Positions 35,013 through 44,326 of a stretch of DNA of 64,000 nucleotides are shown here, one piece after another (within the stretch, counting starts at the first letter, position 1; each line of letters begins with the position of its first letter). Both the position numbers and the translations under genes were made by a program. Location of the stretch: contig NZ_BMYK01000003.1 in assembly GCF_014652235.1 (NCBI RefSeq), positions 248,001 through 312,000 of the forward strand, given 5' to 3'. The notes below the pieces were generated by a model, which worked only from the letters and a program-made list of their open reading frames with translations, did not search any database and was not told where the DNA came from. The stretch is from Pseudorhodoferax aquiterrae (GTDB lineage Bacteria; Pseudomonadota; Gammaproteobacteria; Burkholderiales; Burkholderiaceae_C).

Positions 35013-36238
35013 GGGCAGGTCTCCTCGGGGGCTTGGTGGCAGGCGCCGCTGTGCAGCAAGGCGGTGATCTCGGTTTCGGTGAAGCCGGCCTCGCGCAGCA
35101 CCGCGTGTGAGTCCTGGCCCAGCCGCGGCGCGGGGCCGGGCTGGTCGGCCGGCGGCGTGCCGCTCCAGCGCGTGGGCACGCCGGTGCCGACCAGCCGGCC
35201 TTCGCTGGGGTGGTCGAAACGGCGCACGAAACCGGTGGCCGCATGGTGCGGGTCGGCCAGCAGTTCGGCCGGCCCCAGCATCGGCATGTTGGGCACGTCG
35301 GCTGCGTCCAGCAGCGCCTGCCACTCGGCCGTGCTGCGCCCCCGCATGAGGCGCGCGACCTCGGCGTACACCGCGTCGATGTGCGCGGCACGCGCGCCGT
35401 GCGTGGCGAAGCGCGGGTCCTGGGCCAGCGCGGGCGCGTCGATGGCGGCAAAGAAGCTGCGCCAGTGCTTGTCGTTGTAGATCAGCACGCACAGATGGCC
35501 GTCGCGCGTGCGGTAGGGCCGGCGGTGCGCCGTGAGCAGCCGCGCGTAACCGGCATCGCCCTGCGGCGGGTCGAAGGCCAGGCCGGCCAGGTGGTCGCCC
35601 AGCACGAACTGCGTCATGGCCTCGAACATGGGCACGACCACGGCCTGGCCCTGGCCCGTCTTCTCGCGCGCATAGAGTGCGGCCGTCACGGCGTAGACCA
35701 CGTGCAGGCCGGTCACGCGGTCGGCCAGCGTGACGGGCGCATAGGCCGGCTCGCCGCCCGCGTAGGCCTGCGTGAGCCAGGGGATGCCGGTGGCGCCCTG
35801 GATCAGATCGTCGTAGGCCGGCCGTGCGGCGTAGGGCCCGTCCTGGTCGAAGCCGCAGCAGCTCACATGGACCAGGCGCGGGTGCGCGGCGCGCAGGCTG
35901 GCCGCGTCCAGGCCCAGCCGTGCCAGCGCCTGCGGCCGCATGTTGCTGACCAGCACATCGCTTTGCCCGGCCAGGCGCAGCGCGGCGGCCCGCCCGGCCG
36001 GCTGCTTCAGGTCGAGCACGATGCTGCGCTTGCCCTGGTTGGCCTGCAGGAAGATGGGGCCCATGCCGGGGTTGCGCATGGGGCCCACATGGCGCATGTT
36101 GTCGCCCTCGGGGCTTTCGAGCTTGGTCACCTCGGCGCCCAGCGAGGCCAGGATCTGGGTCGCGAATGGCCCCATGATGACCGCGCTGAGGTCCAGCACC
36201 TTGACGCCCGCGAGCGGGCCGCTCGTCCTGGCGCTCAT
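35009..36238 (-). CDS. CaiB/BaiF family (class III) CoA-transferase
   Basis: A 409-residue family III CoA-transferase. The N-terminal VLDLSAVIMGPFATQILASLGAEVTKLE is the diagnostic Rossmann segment; YDDLIQGATG holds the catalytic Asp region, and GGEPAYAPVTLADRVTG is the downstream conserved stretch. It moves CoA between carboxylic acids, activating an acid for degradation. It overlaps both neighbours by 4 bases (ATGA), a tight operon with the Bug binding protein before and the cupin after. The acid is not identified. Confidence 0.92.
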   Translation of the reverse strand: MSARTSGPLAGVKVLDLSAVIMGPFATQILASLGAEVTKLESPEGDNMRHVGPMRNPGMGPIFLQANQGKRSIVLDLKQPAGRAAALRLAGQSDVLVSNMRPQALARLGLDAASLRAAHPRLVHVSCCGFDQDGPYAARPAYDDLIQGATGIPWLTQAYAGGEPAYAPVTLADRVTGLHVVYAVTAALYAREKTGQGQAVVVPMFEAMTQFVLGDHLAGLAFDPPQGDAGYARLLTAHRRPYRTRDGHLCVLIYNDKHWRSFFAAIDAPALAQDPRFATHGARAAHIDAVYAEVARLMRGRSTAEWQALLDAADVPNMPMLGPAELLADPHHAATGFVRRFDHPSEGRLVGTGVPTRWSGTPPADQPGPAPRLGQDSHAVLREAGFTETEITALLHSGACHQAPEETCP

Positions 36239-37200
36239 TCCGGCTTCACCCCGGCCTGGCGGATCAGTTGGCCCCAATGCGCCAGCTGGTCGGCCACGTA
36301 CTGCGTGAACTCCTCGGGCGTCTTCGAGGGCCAGACCTCGAAGCCCAGCTGGCGCAGCTTGTCCTGCGTGTCCGGATCGGCCAGCACCTGCTGCAGCGCG
36401 GCGTTGACGCGGTCCACGGCCGGCTTGGGCAGACCGGCCGGGCCGAAGATGCCGTTCCAGGAGGTCAGGTCGAAGCCCTTGACGGTGGCGCCCACGGGCG
36501 GCACGCCGGGCAATATCTGCGATTCGCGTGCGGTGGTGATGGCCAGCGTGCGGATCTTGTCGGTCTTGAGCATGGCCATGCCCGAACCGAGGTCGGCCAC
36601 GTAGACCTGCACCTGGCCGCCGACCAGGTCGGTCATGGCCTGCGGGCTGCTCTTGTAGGGAATCTGTGCGATGTCGATGCCGGCGATGCGCTTGATGGTC
36701 TCCATGGCCACCAGCGAGGTGCTGTTGGGCGTGGCGTACGAGAGCTTGCCCGGTTGGGCCTTGGCATAGGCGATGAACTCGGCCAGCGTCTTCGCCGGCA
36801 CGGACGGGTGCACGGCCAGTGCGAACGGCAGTTCGCCCACGCGCGCGATCGGCGTGAAGTCCTTGATCGGGTCGTAGCGCAGCTCCTTGTACAGGGCCGG
36901 ATTGGCCGAGTGCGAGGTGTTGGTGGTCATGAACAGCGTGAGCCCGTCGGGCTTGGCCTTGGCCACGTACTGGGCTGCCACCTGGGCGTTGGCGCCGGGC
37001 TTGTTGTCGATGACCACGGTCTGGCCCAGCTTCTCGGCCAGCTTCTGGCCCACAGTGCGGGCCACGGCATCGGTGCCGCTGCCGGCCGCGAAGGGCACGA
37101 CCAGGGTCAGGGGCTGGGTGGTGGGGGCCTGTGCCATCGACAGGCCGGGCAGGCCGGCGGCCAGGGCCACGGCGAGGGCGGTACGGCGCGAAAAGCGCAT
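36235..37200 (-). CDS. Tripartite tricarboxylate transporter substrate-binding protein (Bug family)
   Basis: A 321-residue periplasmic binding protein. Signal peptide ends LSMA-QA; the mature chain has the Bug signature TLVVPFAAGSGTDAVAR near its N-terminus and GPAGLPKPAVDRVN near the end. Bug proteins capture carboxylates for TTT membrane components (not in the window) or for signalling. ATG at 37200 has AAGGAGA 8 bases upstream, a strong start. As first gene of the acyl-CoA operon, it probably captures the acid handled by the CoA-transferase. Confidence 0.92.
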   Translation of the reverse strand: MRFSRRTALAVALAAGLPGLSMAQAPTTQPLTLVVPFAAGSGTDAVARTVGQKLAEKLGQTVVIDNKPGANAQVAAQYVAKAKPDGLTLFMTTNTSHSANPALYKELRYDPIKDFTPIARVGELPFALAVHPSVPAKTLAEFIAYAKAQPGKLSYATPNSTSLVAMETIKRIAGIDIAQIPYKSSPQAMTDLVGGQVQVYVADLGSGMAMLKTDKIRTLAITTARESQILPGVPPVGATVKGFDLTSWNGIFGPAGLPKPAVDRVNAALQQVLADPDTQDKLRQLGFEVWPSKTPEEFTQYVADQLAHWGQLIRQAGVKPE

Positions 37201-37332
37201 GGACTTGTCTCCTTCGGAATCGTTGGGCGAAGTGCGCACGCATCTTCCCCATCCCGAGCATTCGAGTCCAATTGCTCTTTCGGCTCAGATCATTGCTTTC
37301 GCAAATGGTCGGCCGGCCGCTGGCCGCCGGCG

Positions 37333-38025
37333 TCAGACGCGCTGGCGGATCTGGGCCAGTCGCGCCTGGTCGTAGACCGGCTGCGGTGGCATGCCGTCCA
37401 GGTGGGCGATGTCGGCCCAGTCCAGGATGTCCAGCCGGTGCGGGTCCACATCCACATACACCTGGACGCGGTTGACGCCGCCATTGGGGATGTGCGTCAC
37501 GCGCGGACCGTCCAAGGACAGCGCGCGGGCGCTGCGCCAGACCATGTCGAGCACGCCACCGTGCGTGACGGCCACCACGGTCTCGCCCGGATGCGCCAGC
37601 ACCAGCGCACGCAGCGCCGCCATGACCCGGGCGTGGAAATGGCGCGTGCTCTCGCCGCCCTCGAAGGCGTAGTCGGCGCGGTAGTCGATCCACGCGTTCC
37701 AGGCGGCGGGATGGCGGCGCTTGATCTCGTCCACGCTCATGCCGTCGACGATGCCGAAGCTCTGCTCGCGCAGGCCGGCGATGGCAACCGGATCCGGCAG
37801 GCCACGCCGCGCCAGCAGCTCGGCCAGCGGGTCGGCCGTCTGGCGTGCCCGCACCAGGTCGCTGCTGACCACGCGGTGCACGGGGTCGCCGTCCGCCAGG
37901 CGCCGGGCGACCCTCAGCGCCTGCTCGTGGCCCGTGGCGTTCAGCGGCACGTCCACCTGGCCCTGAAAGCGCAGTTGGCGATTCCACTCGGTTTCACCAT
38001 GGCGCACGAGAATCAGACGGGTCAT
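37333..38025 (-). CDS. Histidine phosphatase family protein
   Basis: A 230-residue phosphatase of the phosphoglycerate-mutase branch. The opening LVRHGETEWN carries the catalytic RHG(E); VTHGG near residue 165 is the second active-site His, and SDLVRARQTA gives the phosphate-binding Arg. Family members dephosphorylate small metabolites such as alpha-ribazole phosphate, fructose-bisphosphate or mutase substrates. It lies between the Bug gene's upstream region and an oppositely transcribed hydrolase; a 75-base intergene separates their starts. Substrate not assigned. Confidence 0.9.
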   Translation of the reverse strand: MTRLILVRHGETEWNRQLRFQGQVDVPLNATGHEQALRVARRLADGDPVHRVVSSDLVRARQTADPLAELLARRGLPDPVAIAGLREQSFGIVDGMSVDEIKRRHPAAWNAWIDYRADYAFEGGESTRHFHARVMAALRALVLAHPGETVVAVTHGGVLDMVWRSARALSLDGPRVTHIPNGGVNRVQVYVDVDPHRLDILDWADIAHLDGMPPQPVYDQARLAQIRQRV

Positions 38026-38100
38026 GCCACGGATTATCCGAAAGCCCTCTGCGGATAAGCTCAGGCAGTGCACGAGTTCCATCGTCGATTCTGAGCATAA

Positions 38101-38802
38101 ATGGACAAGTTGATCCTGATCCCCGGCCTGGCCTGCGATGGCGGGCTCTGGTATGCGCAATTGCAGGCCTTGCCCGCGCGCTGGAGCGCCAGCGTCACGG
38201 ACGTGGCGGAGCGCAGCGCCAGCATCGAGGAGATGGCGCAGCGCCTGCTGGCCGAACACGCCGGTCCGCTGGTGCTGTGCGGCGCGTCCATGGGTGGCAT
38301 GGTGGCCATGGAGGCCGCGCGCCAGGCTCCGGCGCGCGTGCGCGGCCTGGCCTTGTTGGGAACCTCGGCCCGGCCCGAGACGCCGGACATACGCCAGTTG
38401 CGCGAGCAGGCCATCGGCCTGTTCGAAAGCGGCCGTGCCGACGAGGTGCTGCGCGCCAACGTGCCCTTCGCCTTCGACCGGCGCCATCCCGAGCTCAAGG
38501 CCCTGGCCAGGAGCTATCTGGAGATGGTGTTGCGCGTGGGTGCCGCGCAGCTCGTGCGCCAGAACCGCGCCGTGATGGCCCGGCCCGATGCGCGCATGCA
38601 CCTGCCGCAACTGCGCTGCCCGGTGCTGGTGGCCAGCGGCGAATCCGACAGCCTGACGCCGCCCGACTGCGCGCGCGAGATTGCCGCCCTCGTGCCGCAG
38701 GCCGAGCTGCACCTGCTGCCGCTGTGCGGCCACATGCTGACGATGGAGCAGCCCGGCGCGGTCAACGCGCTGCTGCTGGACTGGCTGGCGCGGCTGGCGT
38801 GA
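38101..38802 (+). CDS. Alpha/beta hydrolase
   Basis: A 233-residue hydrolase. The nucleophile elbow reads LCGASMGGMVAME (G-x-S-x-G, Ser ~63); the later GESDSLTPPD carries the probable catalytic Asp and CGHMLTMEQP the His. It has no signal peptide, so it is cytoplasmic. Likely an esterase or lactonase; substrate unknown. It ends 4 bases before the convergent coaD end. Confidence 0.9.
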   Translation: MDKLILIPGLACDGGLWYAQLQALPARWSASVTDVAERSASIEEMAQRLLAEHAGPLVLCGASMGGMVAMEAARQAPARVRGLALLGTSARPETPDIRQLREQAIGLFESGRADEVLRANVPFAFDRRHPELKALARSYLEMVLRVGAAQLVRQNRAVMARPDARMHLPQLRCPVLVASGESDSLTPPDCAREIAALVPQAELHLLPLCGHMLTMEQPGAVNALLLDWLARLA

Positions 38803-38806
38803 AGCT

Positions 38807-39301
38807 TCAGCCCGCGCGGCCGACCTTGGCCAGCAGGCAGCGCAGAACATAAGGCGAGACGAACTTTTCGACCTCGCCGCCCAGTGTGGCGATCTCGCGC
38901 ACGAAGGTGCTGGAGATGAACTGGTACTTGTCGCCCGGCGTCAGGAACACGGTTTCCACATCGGGCATCAGCGCGCGGTTCATGCCGGCCAGCTGGAATT
39001 CGTAGTCGAAATCGGTCACGGCGCGCAGGCCGCGCACCATGGCCTTGCCGCCCTTGGCCACGACGAAGTCGCGCACCAGGCCGGAGAAGCTCTCGACCTG
39101 CACCTGCGGATACGGCTTGACCGATTCGCGCACCATCTCGATGCGCTCGTCGAGCGAGAACAGCGTCTTCTTGTGGTGGCCGGCCGCGACCGCCACGATC
39201 ACGGTGTCGAACAGCTGGGCCGCGCGACGCACCACGTCTTCGTGGCCCAGGGTCATGGGGTCGAAGGTGCCGGGATAGACGGCGATCACAGGGTGGCGCA
39301 T
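38807..39301 (-). CDS. coaD: Phosphopantetheine adenylyltransferase
   Basis: A 164-residue essential enzyme of CoA synthesis: 4'-phosphopantetheine + ATP to dephospho-CoA. Signature motifs are YPGTFDPMTLGHEDVV (TxGH nucleotidyl-transfer motif) and ISSTFVREIATLGG (ISSTxVR). Length is typical. It follows rsmD on the same strand after 39 bases, a common pair in betaproteobacteria. Confidence 0.98.
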   Translation of the reverse strand: MRHPVIAVYPGTFDPMTLGHEDVVRRAAQLFDTVIVAVAAGHHKKTLFSLDERIEMVRESVKPYPQVQVESFSGLVRDFVVAKGGKAMVRGLRAVTDFDYEFQLAGMNRALMPDVETVFLTPGDKYQFISSTFVREIATLGGEVEKFVSPYVLRCLLAKVGRAG

Positions 39302-39340
39302 GGGCGGCTTGCTCCTCTGGGCTTGTCTCGTGCGGCGCGA

Positions 39341-39943
39341 TTATGCGCGGGCCAGCAGGTGGGCATGGACGGCGCCGGCCTTGAGGTGGCGCAATTCCGC
39401 CAGGCCCTGGCCGGCTAGCCTGTCGGCCGCCCAATGCTCGGGCGCTTCCAGGTACAGCCGCCCTGACGGAGCAAGCACGCGCAGCGCAACCGCCACGGCG
39501 GCCGGGTACTGCGTGGTGCCGAAAGGCGGGTCCAGCAGCACGAGATCGATGCTGCCGGCAGCCAGGCGGCCCGCCAGCGCGATGCCGTCACCGCGCGCGA
39601 TCTGCAGCGCCCCCGCACCGAGCCGGGCCTTGAGCTGCTGCAGCTGGGCCACCAGGGCTGCATCGGTCTCGAACAGGTGCACTTCTGCGGCGCCGCGCGA
39701 GGCCGCCTCCAGGCCCAGCGCACCGGTGCCCGCGAACATGTCCAGGCAGCGCCAGCCCGTGAGGTCCTGGCCGAGCCAGTTGAACAGGGTTTCGCGCACG
39801 CGGTCGGGCGTAGGACGCAGGCCGGGCTTGTCGGCCACGGGCAGCTTGGTGCGTTTCCATCGGCCGCCGATGATGCGGACTTCGTGCGGACGGGCCGGCG
39901 CAGCGGTGGTCTTGGCGGTCTTCTGTGCAGTGGGACGGGGCAT
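39341..39943 (-). CDS. rsmD: 16S rRNA (guanine(966)-N2)-methyltransferase RsmD
   Basis: A 200-residue SAM-dependent methyltransferase. RIIGGRWKRTKLPV is the RsmD opening; DMFAGTGALGLEAASRGA is SAM motif I; LVLLDPPFGT is the catalytic (D/N)PP(Y/F) motif. It methylates G966 of 16S rRNA near the decoding region. It stands just before coaD. The start ATG lies 9 bases after the argO stop on the minus strand; overlap is absent. Confidence 0.95.
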   Translation of the reverse strand: MPRPTAQKTAKTTAAPARPHEVRIIGGRWKRTKLPVADKPGLRPTPDRVRETLFNWLGQDLTGWRCLDMFAGTGALGLEAASRGAAEVHLFETDAALVAQLQQLKARLGAGALQIARGDGIALAGRLAAGSIDLVLLDPPFGTTQYPAAVAVALRVLAPSGRLYLEAPEHWAADRLAGQGLAELRHLKAGAVHAHLLARA

Positions 39944-39952
39944 GCGGCGAGC

Positions 39953-40567
39953 TTACGCGAGCCCAGCGGCACCCAGCGCCAGCCCCGCCGCCAGCGCCAG
40001 CATGGTGGCGCCGATCACGCGGTCCAGCCACTGCCAGGCCCGCGGCCGCGCGAACACCGGGGCCAGCCAGCGCGCGCCGAAGCCCAGCGCCGCGAACCAG
40101 CCGGCACTGGCCAGCGCCGCACCTGCCACGAAAGCCGCACGCGCCAGCGGTGCGTGCTGGGCGCCGACCGAGCCCACCAGCAGCACCGTGTCCAGGTACA
40201 CGTGGGGATTCAGCAGTGTGAACGCCGCGGCCTGGGCCAGCACGGCCGCCCTGCCGCCGGCGCCGGTGGCAGCGGCCTGCAGTGCGGCCGGCTGCCGGCT
40301 GCGCCACAGCGCGCGCAGGCCGTAGCCGGCCAGGAACACCGCGCCCAGCGCCGCAAGCACGCGCGCCAGCAGCGGCTGCGCGCCCAGCAGGCCGGCCATG
40401 CCATAGACGCCGGCGCCCACCAGCAGCGCGTCGGCCAGCGCGCAGAACAGCACCACCTGCGGTACATGGGCACGGCGCAGACCCTGGCGCAACACGAAGG
40501 CGTTCTGCGCGCCGATGGCGACGATCAAGGCGAGGCTCAGCGAGAAGCCCTGGAGGAATGCGGACAT
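39953..40567 (-). CDS. argO: LysE/ArgO family amino-acid exporter
   Basis: A 204-residue inner-membrane protein with five to six predicted helices and the LysE-family opening ALIVAIGAQNAFVLRQGL (residues ~12-29) plus NPHVYLDTVLLVGSVG. LysE/ArgO exporters release excess lysine and arginine, and toxic analogues such as canavanine. The divergent argP gene, 87 bases away, is the usual LysR regulator that activates it, so the shared gap should hold the ArgP site. Arg vs Lys preference cannot be told. Confidence 0.93.
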   Translation of the reverse strand: MSAFLQGFSLSLALIVAIGAQNAFVLRQGLRRAHVPQVVLFCALADALLVGAGVYGMAGLLGAQPLLARVLAALGAVFLAGYGLRALWRSRQPAALQAAATGAGGRAAVLAQAAAFTLLNPHVYLDTVLLVGSVGAQHAPLARAAFVAGAALASAGWFAALGFGARWLAPVFARPRAWQWLDRVIGATMLALAAGLALGAAGLA

Positions 40568-40654
40568 GGGGTCAGAGCATGCCGGCGCCCTGCCGCGCGG
40601 GCCAGCGCAAACTTCTAAACTTGGTTCAGTTCTGCTTCATCGCCAGGAGAGCCC

Positions 40655-41542
40655 GTGCTGGACTATGCCGCCCTTGCCGCGCTGGCCGCCGTGGTCCGCG
40701 AAGGCAGCTTCGAACGCGCTGCCCAGGCGCTGCATGTGACGCCCTCGGCCGTCTCGCAGCGCGTGCGCCTGCTCGAGGAACGCGTGGGCTGCGCGCTGGT
40801 GATCCGCGGTCAGCCCTGCCGCGCCACCGAAGTCGGCCAGCACCTGTGCCGCCACCTGGCCCAGGTGCGCCTGCTGGAGCACGACCTGCAGGACGTGCTG
40901 CCGGTGGCCGCCCCGACCGCCGAGCGCGCGCGCCTGCCGGTGGCCGTGAACGCGGACAGCCTGGCCAGCTGGTTCGCGCCGGCCGCAGCGCAGTACGCGG
41001 CCTCGGCGCCGGTGCTGCTGGAGCTGACCGTGGACGACCAGGACCACACGGCCGAGCGGCTGCGCAGCGGGGCCGTGCTGGCGGCCGTGACGGCGCTGGC
41101 CAAGCCCGCGGCCGGCTGCAACAGCCAGGCCCTGGGCACGCTGCGCTACCTGGCCGTGGCCAGCCCCGGCTTCATGGCCCGGCATTTCGCCGAGGGCGTG
41201 CAGGCGCGCAGCCTGGCGCTGGCGCCCAGCCTGCTGTTCGACCGTAAGGACCAGCTGCAGGCCCGCTGGGTGCGCCGGCAGTGCCGCAAGGCGGTGCCGC
41301 TGCCCTGCCACCTGCTTCCTTCGCCGCAGGCCTTCGTCGAGGCCGGGCTGGCCGGCATGGGCTGGGGCATGCAGCCGCTGCCGCTGGTACAGCCGCTGCT
41401 CGCAGCCGGCCGGCTGGTGGAGCTGGTGCCGGGCACGCCAATGGACGTGCCGCTGTACTGGCAGCACGCGCGGGCCGCCTCGGCCTTGCTCGACGGGCTT
41501 GGCCGCGCGGTGCTGGCGGCCGCGCGCGCGGCGCTCGGCTGA
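40655..41542 (+). CDS. argP: LysR regulator ArgP (IciA)
   Basis: A 295-residue LysR-type regulator. The N-terminal helix-turn-helix (residues ~1-60, GSFERAAQALHVTPSAVSQRVRLLEERVG) is followed by the ligand domain. It matches ArgP by its adjacent, divergent exporter and by its short, conserved DNA-binding opening LDYAALAALAAVVREGSFERA. ArgP senses basic amino acids and turns on argO. The start is GTG at 40655, with AGGAGA 4-9 bases upstream. It ends 6 bases before a convergent M16 gene. Confidence 0.92.
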   Translation: MLDYAALAALAAVVREGSFERAAQALHVTPSAVSQRVRLLEERVGCALVIRGQPCRATEVGQHLCRHLAQVRLLEHDLQDVLPVAAPTAERARLPVAVNADSLASWFAPAAAQYAASAPVLLELTVDDQDHTAERLRSGAVLAAVTALAKPAAGCNSQALGTLRYLAVASPGFMARHFAEGVQARSLALAPSLLFDRKDQLQARWVRRQCRKAVPLPCHLLPSPQAFVEAGLAGMGWGMQPLPLVQPLLAAGRLVELVPGTPMDVPLYWQHARAASALLDGLGRAVLAAARAALG

Positions 41543-41547
41543 CCCGA

Positions 41548-42882
41548 TCAGGCGCCGCCGACCACCACCGTCACCATGCGCTCGGGCTGCAGCATGCGCG
41601 CGAACGCGGCGCGGATCTGCGCCACCGTGACGGCCTCCACCCGCTGCGTCCAGGTGTCCAGGTAGTCCAGCGGCAGGCCGTTCCAGGCGATGTTGGCCAC
41701 GTTGCCGAGCAGCTTGCGGTTGCTGTCCAGCCGCAGCGCGAAGCCGCCGACCAGGTTGTCCTTGGCGGCCTTGAGCTCTGCCTCGGTCGGTCCTTCGGCG
41801 ACGAAGCGCGCCAGCGTCTCGCGTGCCACGGCGATGGCCGCATCGGCCTGGTCGGCACGGGTCTGCAGGCCCACCGTGAAAGCGCCCGCATGGCGACCCG
41901 GGGAGAAGTCGCTGGACACGCCGTAGGTCAGGCCGCGCTTCTCGCGCACCTCGTGGGTGAGGCGCGAGGTGAAGCCGCCGGCACCCAGGATGTGGTTGCC
42001 CACGAGCACGGCGAAGAAATCGGGGTCGTCGCGCTGGATGCCGGGCTGGCCGATCAGCACCTGGGCCTGGTTGGACGCGAACGGAATGCGGCGCTCCTCG
42101 GCCTTGGCCAGGGCCGGCACCTCGCCCACCGCAGGCAGCGGTGCACAGGCCGTGTGCGGCAAGCGGGACAGCAGGGCCTGCACCAGCTGGTCGGCCTGCG
42201 CGCGGGTCACGGCACCCACCACGCTGACCTTGGCGCGGCAGGGCAGGATGCTTTGGGCATAGAAGGCGCGCAGGTGGTCGACCGAGATGGCGGCCAGGGT
42301 CTGCTCCGTGGTCTCGCGGCCATAGGGGTGGCCGCCGTAGACCAGTTGCTGGAAGGCGCGGCCCGCCACGGGGCCGGGGCGCGTGTAGGACTCGCGCAGT
42401 GCTGCGCCGATGCGCTCGCGGTCGCGCTGCCACACGGCGGCGTCGAAGGCCGGCGCGCCCAGCTGGCGCGCCGCCAGCGCCACGGCCTTGGGCAGCAGGT
42501 CCGGATAGGTCAGCGTGCGCAGCGAGAAACTCATGCGGTCGCGGCTGGCATTGGCGCCGAACGAGGCGCCGAGGTCGGCCCAGGCCTCTCCGAGCGCGTT
42601 CTCGTCCAGCGCCGGCTCCTGGCCTTGTGCAGCGATGCCCTTGTTGGCCTGCCCGGCCGTGGCATCGGCCAGGCCCGCCTGGGCGGGCGGGTCGCGGCGC
42701 GAGCCGGCATCGAAGTCGAGCTGCACGTCGACCATGGGAATGCCCGGGCTTTCCACGAGGTAGACCTCGGCGCCATTGGCCTGGATCCAGCGCTGCAGCG
42801 GAATCGCGGCGCTGGCCCAGCCAGCCGCCACGAGCAGGGTTGCGGCCAGGGGCAGCCGCGCAAGGGACATCAGCTTGTTCAT
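41548..42882 (-). CDS. M16-like peptidase without the zinc-binding motif (partner subunit)
   Basis: A 444-residue secreted M16-fold protein. Signal peptide ends WASA-AI (about residue 25). In the region where catalytic M16 proteins have H-x-x-E-H, it reads GLADATAGQANKGIAAQ, with no His or Glu in place, so it should not bind zinc. The C-terminal M16C domain is kept (GGFTSRLTHEVREKRGLTYGV). It overlaps its catalytic neighbour by 4 bases (ATGA) and probably forms a complex with it, as PqqL-like or mitochondrial processing peptidase pairs do. Confidence 0.9.
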   Translation of the reverse strand: MNKLMSLARLPLAATLLVAAGWASAAIPLQRWIQANGAEVYLVESPGIPMVDVQLDFDAGSRRDPPAQAGLADATAGQANKGIAAQGQEPALDENALGEAWADLGASFGANASRDRMSFSLRTLTYPDLLPKAVALAARQLGAPAFDAAVWQRDRERIGAALRESYTRPGPVAGRAFQQLVYGGHPYGRETTEQTLAAISVDHLRAFYAQSILPCRAKVSVVGAVTRAQADQLVQALLSRLPHTACAPLPAVGEVPALAKAEERRIPFASNQAQVLIGQPGIQRDDPDFFAVLVGNHILGAGGFTSRLTHEVREKRGLTYGVSSDFSPGRHAGAFTVGLQTRADQADAAIAVARETLARFVAEGPTEAELKAAKDNLVGGFALRLDSNRKLLGNVANIAWNGLPLDYLDTWTQRVEAVTVAQIRAAFARMLQPERMVTVVVGGA

Positions 42883-44309
42883 CGGCTCGGCTCGGTGGTG
42901 GGGTCCTGGCGGGCACCGGCAGGCGCCTTCTTGCGGGCGGCCGGATCGACGGGCTGCGGCCGCAGCACGGCCACATTGAGCTGGTCGTCGCCGAAGTAGC
43001 GCGCCGCCACCGCCTGCACCTGCTCGGCCGTGACCTGCCTCAGCCGCTCGATCAGCCGGTCGGACAGGTCGGGCGCAAAGCCGGTGGCCCACTGGCTGCC
43101 GAGTTCGCGCGCCTGGTTGAACAGCGAATCGCGCTTGTAGACCTGGCCGGCCACCCATTGCGTCTTCACACGGGCGAGCTCCGCCGCGCTGACTCCTTCG
43201 CGCGCCACGCGCGCCACCTGCTCGCGCAGCGCCGCCTCCAGTTGCTCGGTGGTCTTGCCGGGCGCCGGCACGCCGTCCAGCACGAACAGCTGCGGGCCGC
43301 GGCCCATGAGGCCGTTGCTGGCGCCGGCGCTGTCGGCCAGGCGGTCGGGGCCCTGGGTCAGCGCGCGCTCCAGCCGGGCACCGGGGTAGCCATCGAGCAC
43401 GGCCGACAGCACGGTCAGAGCCAGCGCGTCGTCGCTGGCCTCCAGGGTCGTGAGCTTGGGCACCTTGAAGGCCATGGCCAGGTAGGACTGCTCGGCCGGT
43501 GCCTTGAGTTCCAGCCGGCGGATGCCGCGCTGCGCGGGCTCCTCGCGCGGCTTGCGGCCCGGCACGGCGGCAGCGGGGATGGCGCCGTAGATGCGTTCGG
43601 CCTGGGCCCGCACCTGGGCCACGTCCACGTCGCCCACGATGACCACGGCGGCATTGGCCGGCACGTACCACTGGCGGTAGAACTGGCGCACATCGTCCGC
43701 CGTGAGGCTGTCCAGGTCGCCCATCCAGCCGATGATGGGCCGGCGGTAGGGCGCAGCCTGGTAGGTCATGGCGTAGAGCGCCTCGTACAGCCGGGCGCGC
43801 GGCGCATCGTCGGTGCGCATGCGCCGCTCTTCCTTGATGACGGCCAGCTCGCGCGTGAATTCCTCGTCGGCCCAGCGGTTGTGGGCAAAGCGGTCGGCCT
43901 CTAGCCGCATCACCTCTTCGAGCCGGCCGGCCGGGATCTGCTGGTAGTAGCCGGTGTAGTCGTAGGAGGTGAAGGCGTTCTCGGAGCCGCCGATGGCCGC
44001 CACGCGGCGCGAGAATTCCCCGGGCTTGAGTTGCTCCGTGCCCTTGAACATCATGTGCTCGACGGCGTGGGCGACGCCACTGGTGCCGTCCACCTCGTCC
44101 ATGCTGCCCACGCGCAGCCAGACCATGTGCACGGCTGTGGGCGCACGCCGGTCCTGCTTGACGATGAGCGTCATGCCGTTGGCCAACTGGAATTGCTGGG
44201 CGGTGGCTGCCGCCACGGCAGGCGCGGGGGGTGCGGTCTGGGCTTGCAGACCGGGTGCCGCCCAGGCCAGCGCGAAGGCCATGGTGCACGCAGAAAGAAT
44301 GCGTTTCAT
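42879..44309 (-). CDS. M16 zinc metallopeptidase, catalytic subunit
   Basis: A 476-residue periplasmic peptidase. Signal peptide ends GLQA-QT (about residue 24). The inverse zincin motif H-A-V-E-H (81-85) and the downstream Glu in EEFTRELAVIKEE (about residue 160) form the zinc site. The C-terminal M16C repeat covers the second half. Family members cleave peptides or process precursors. Its promoter faces that of ftsY with only 29 bases between starts. It begins a two-gene operon with its inactive partner. Confidence 0.95.
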   Translation of the reverse strand: MKRILSACTMAFALAWAAPGLQAQTAPPAPAVAAATAQQFQLANGMTLIVKQDRRAPTAVHMVWLRVGSMDEVDGTSGVAHAVEHMMFKGTEQLKPGEFSRRVAAIGGSENAFTSYDYTGYYQQIPAGRLEEVMRLEADRFAHNRWADEEFTRELAVIKEERRMRTDDAPRARLYEALYAMTYQAAPYRRPIIGWMGDLDSLTADDVRQFYRQWYVPANAAVVIVGDVDVAQVRAQAERIYGAIPAAAVPGRKPREEPAQRGIRRLELKAPAEQSYLAMAFKVPKLTTLEASDDALALTVLSAVLDGYPGARLERALTQGPDRLADSAGASNGLMGRGPQLFVLDGVPAPGKTTEQLEAALREQVARVAREGVSAAELARVKTQWVAGQVYKRDSLFNQARELGSQWATGFAPDLSDRLIERLRQVTAEQVQAVAARYFGDDQLNVAVLRPQPVDPAARKKAPAGARQDPTTEPSR

Positions 44310-44326
44310 AGAATCATCCGATTCTA
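44309..44326. promoter_or_regulatory. Symmetrical divergent promoter, ftsY and M16 operon
   Basis: TAGAAT (44309-44314) and ATTCTA (44321-44326) form a perfect inverted repeat with a 6-base spacer. TAGAAT matches five of six bases of the -10 consensus on both strands. Read rightward it gives ftsY a ~18-base leader; read leftward it would start the M16 transcript only a few bases before its ATG. No -35 with good match is seen on either strand. Its first base is the M16 start-codon A on the complementary strand. Confidence 0.5.
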
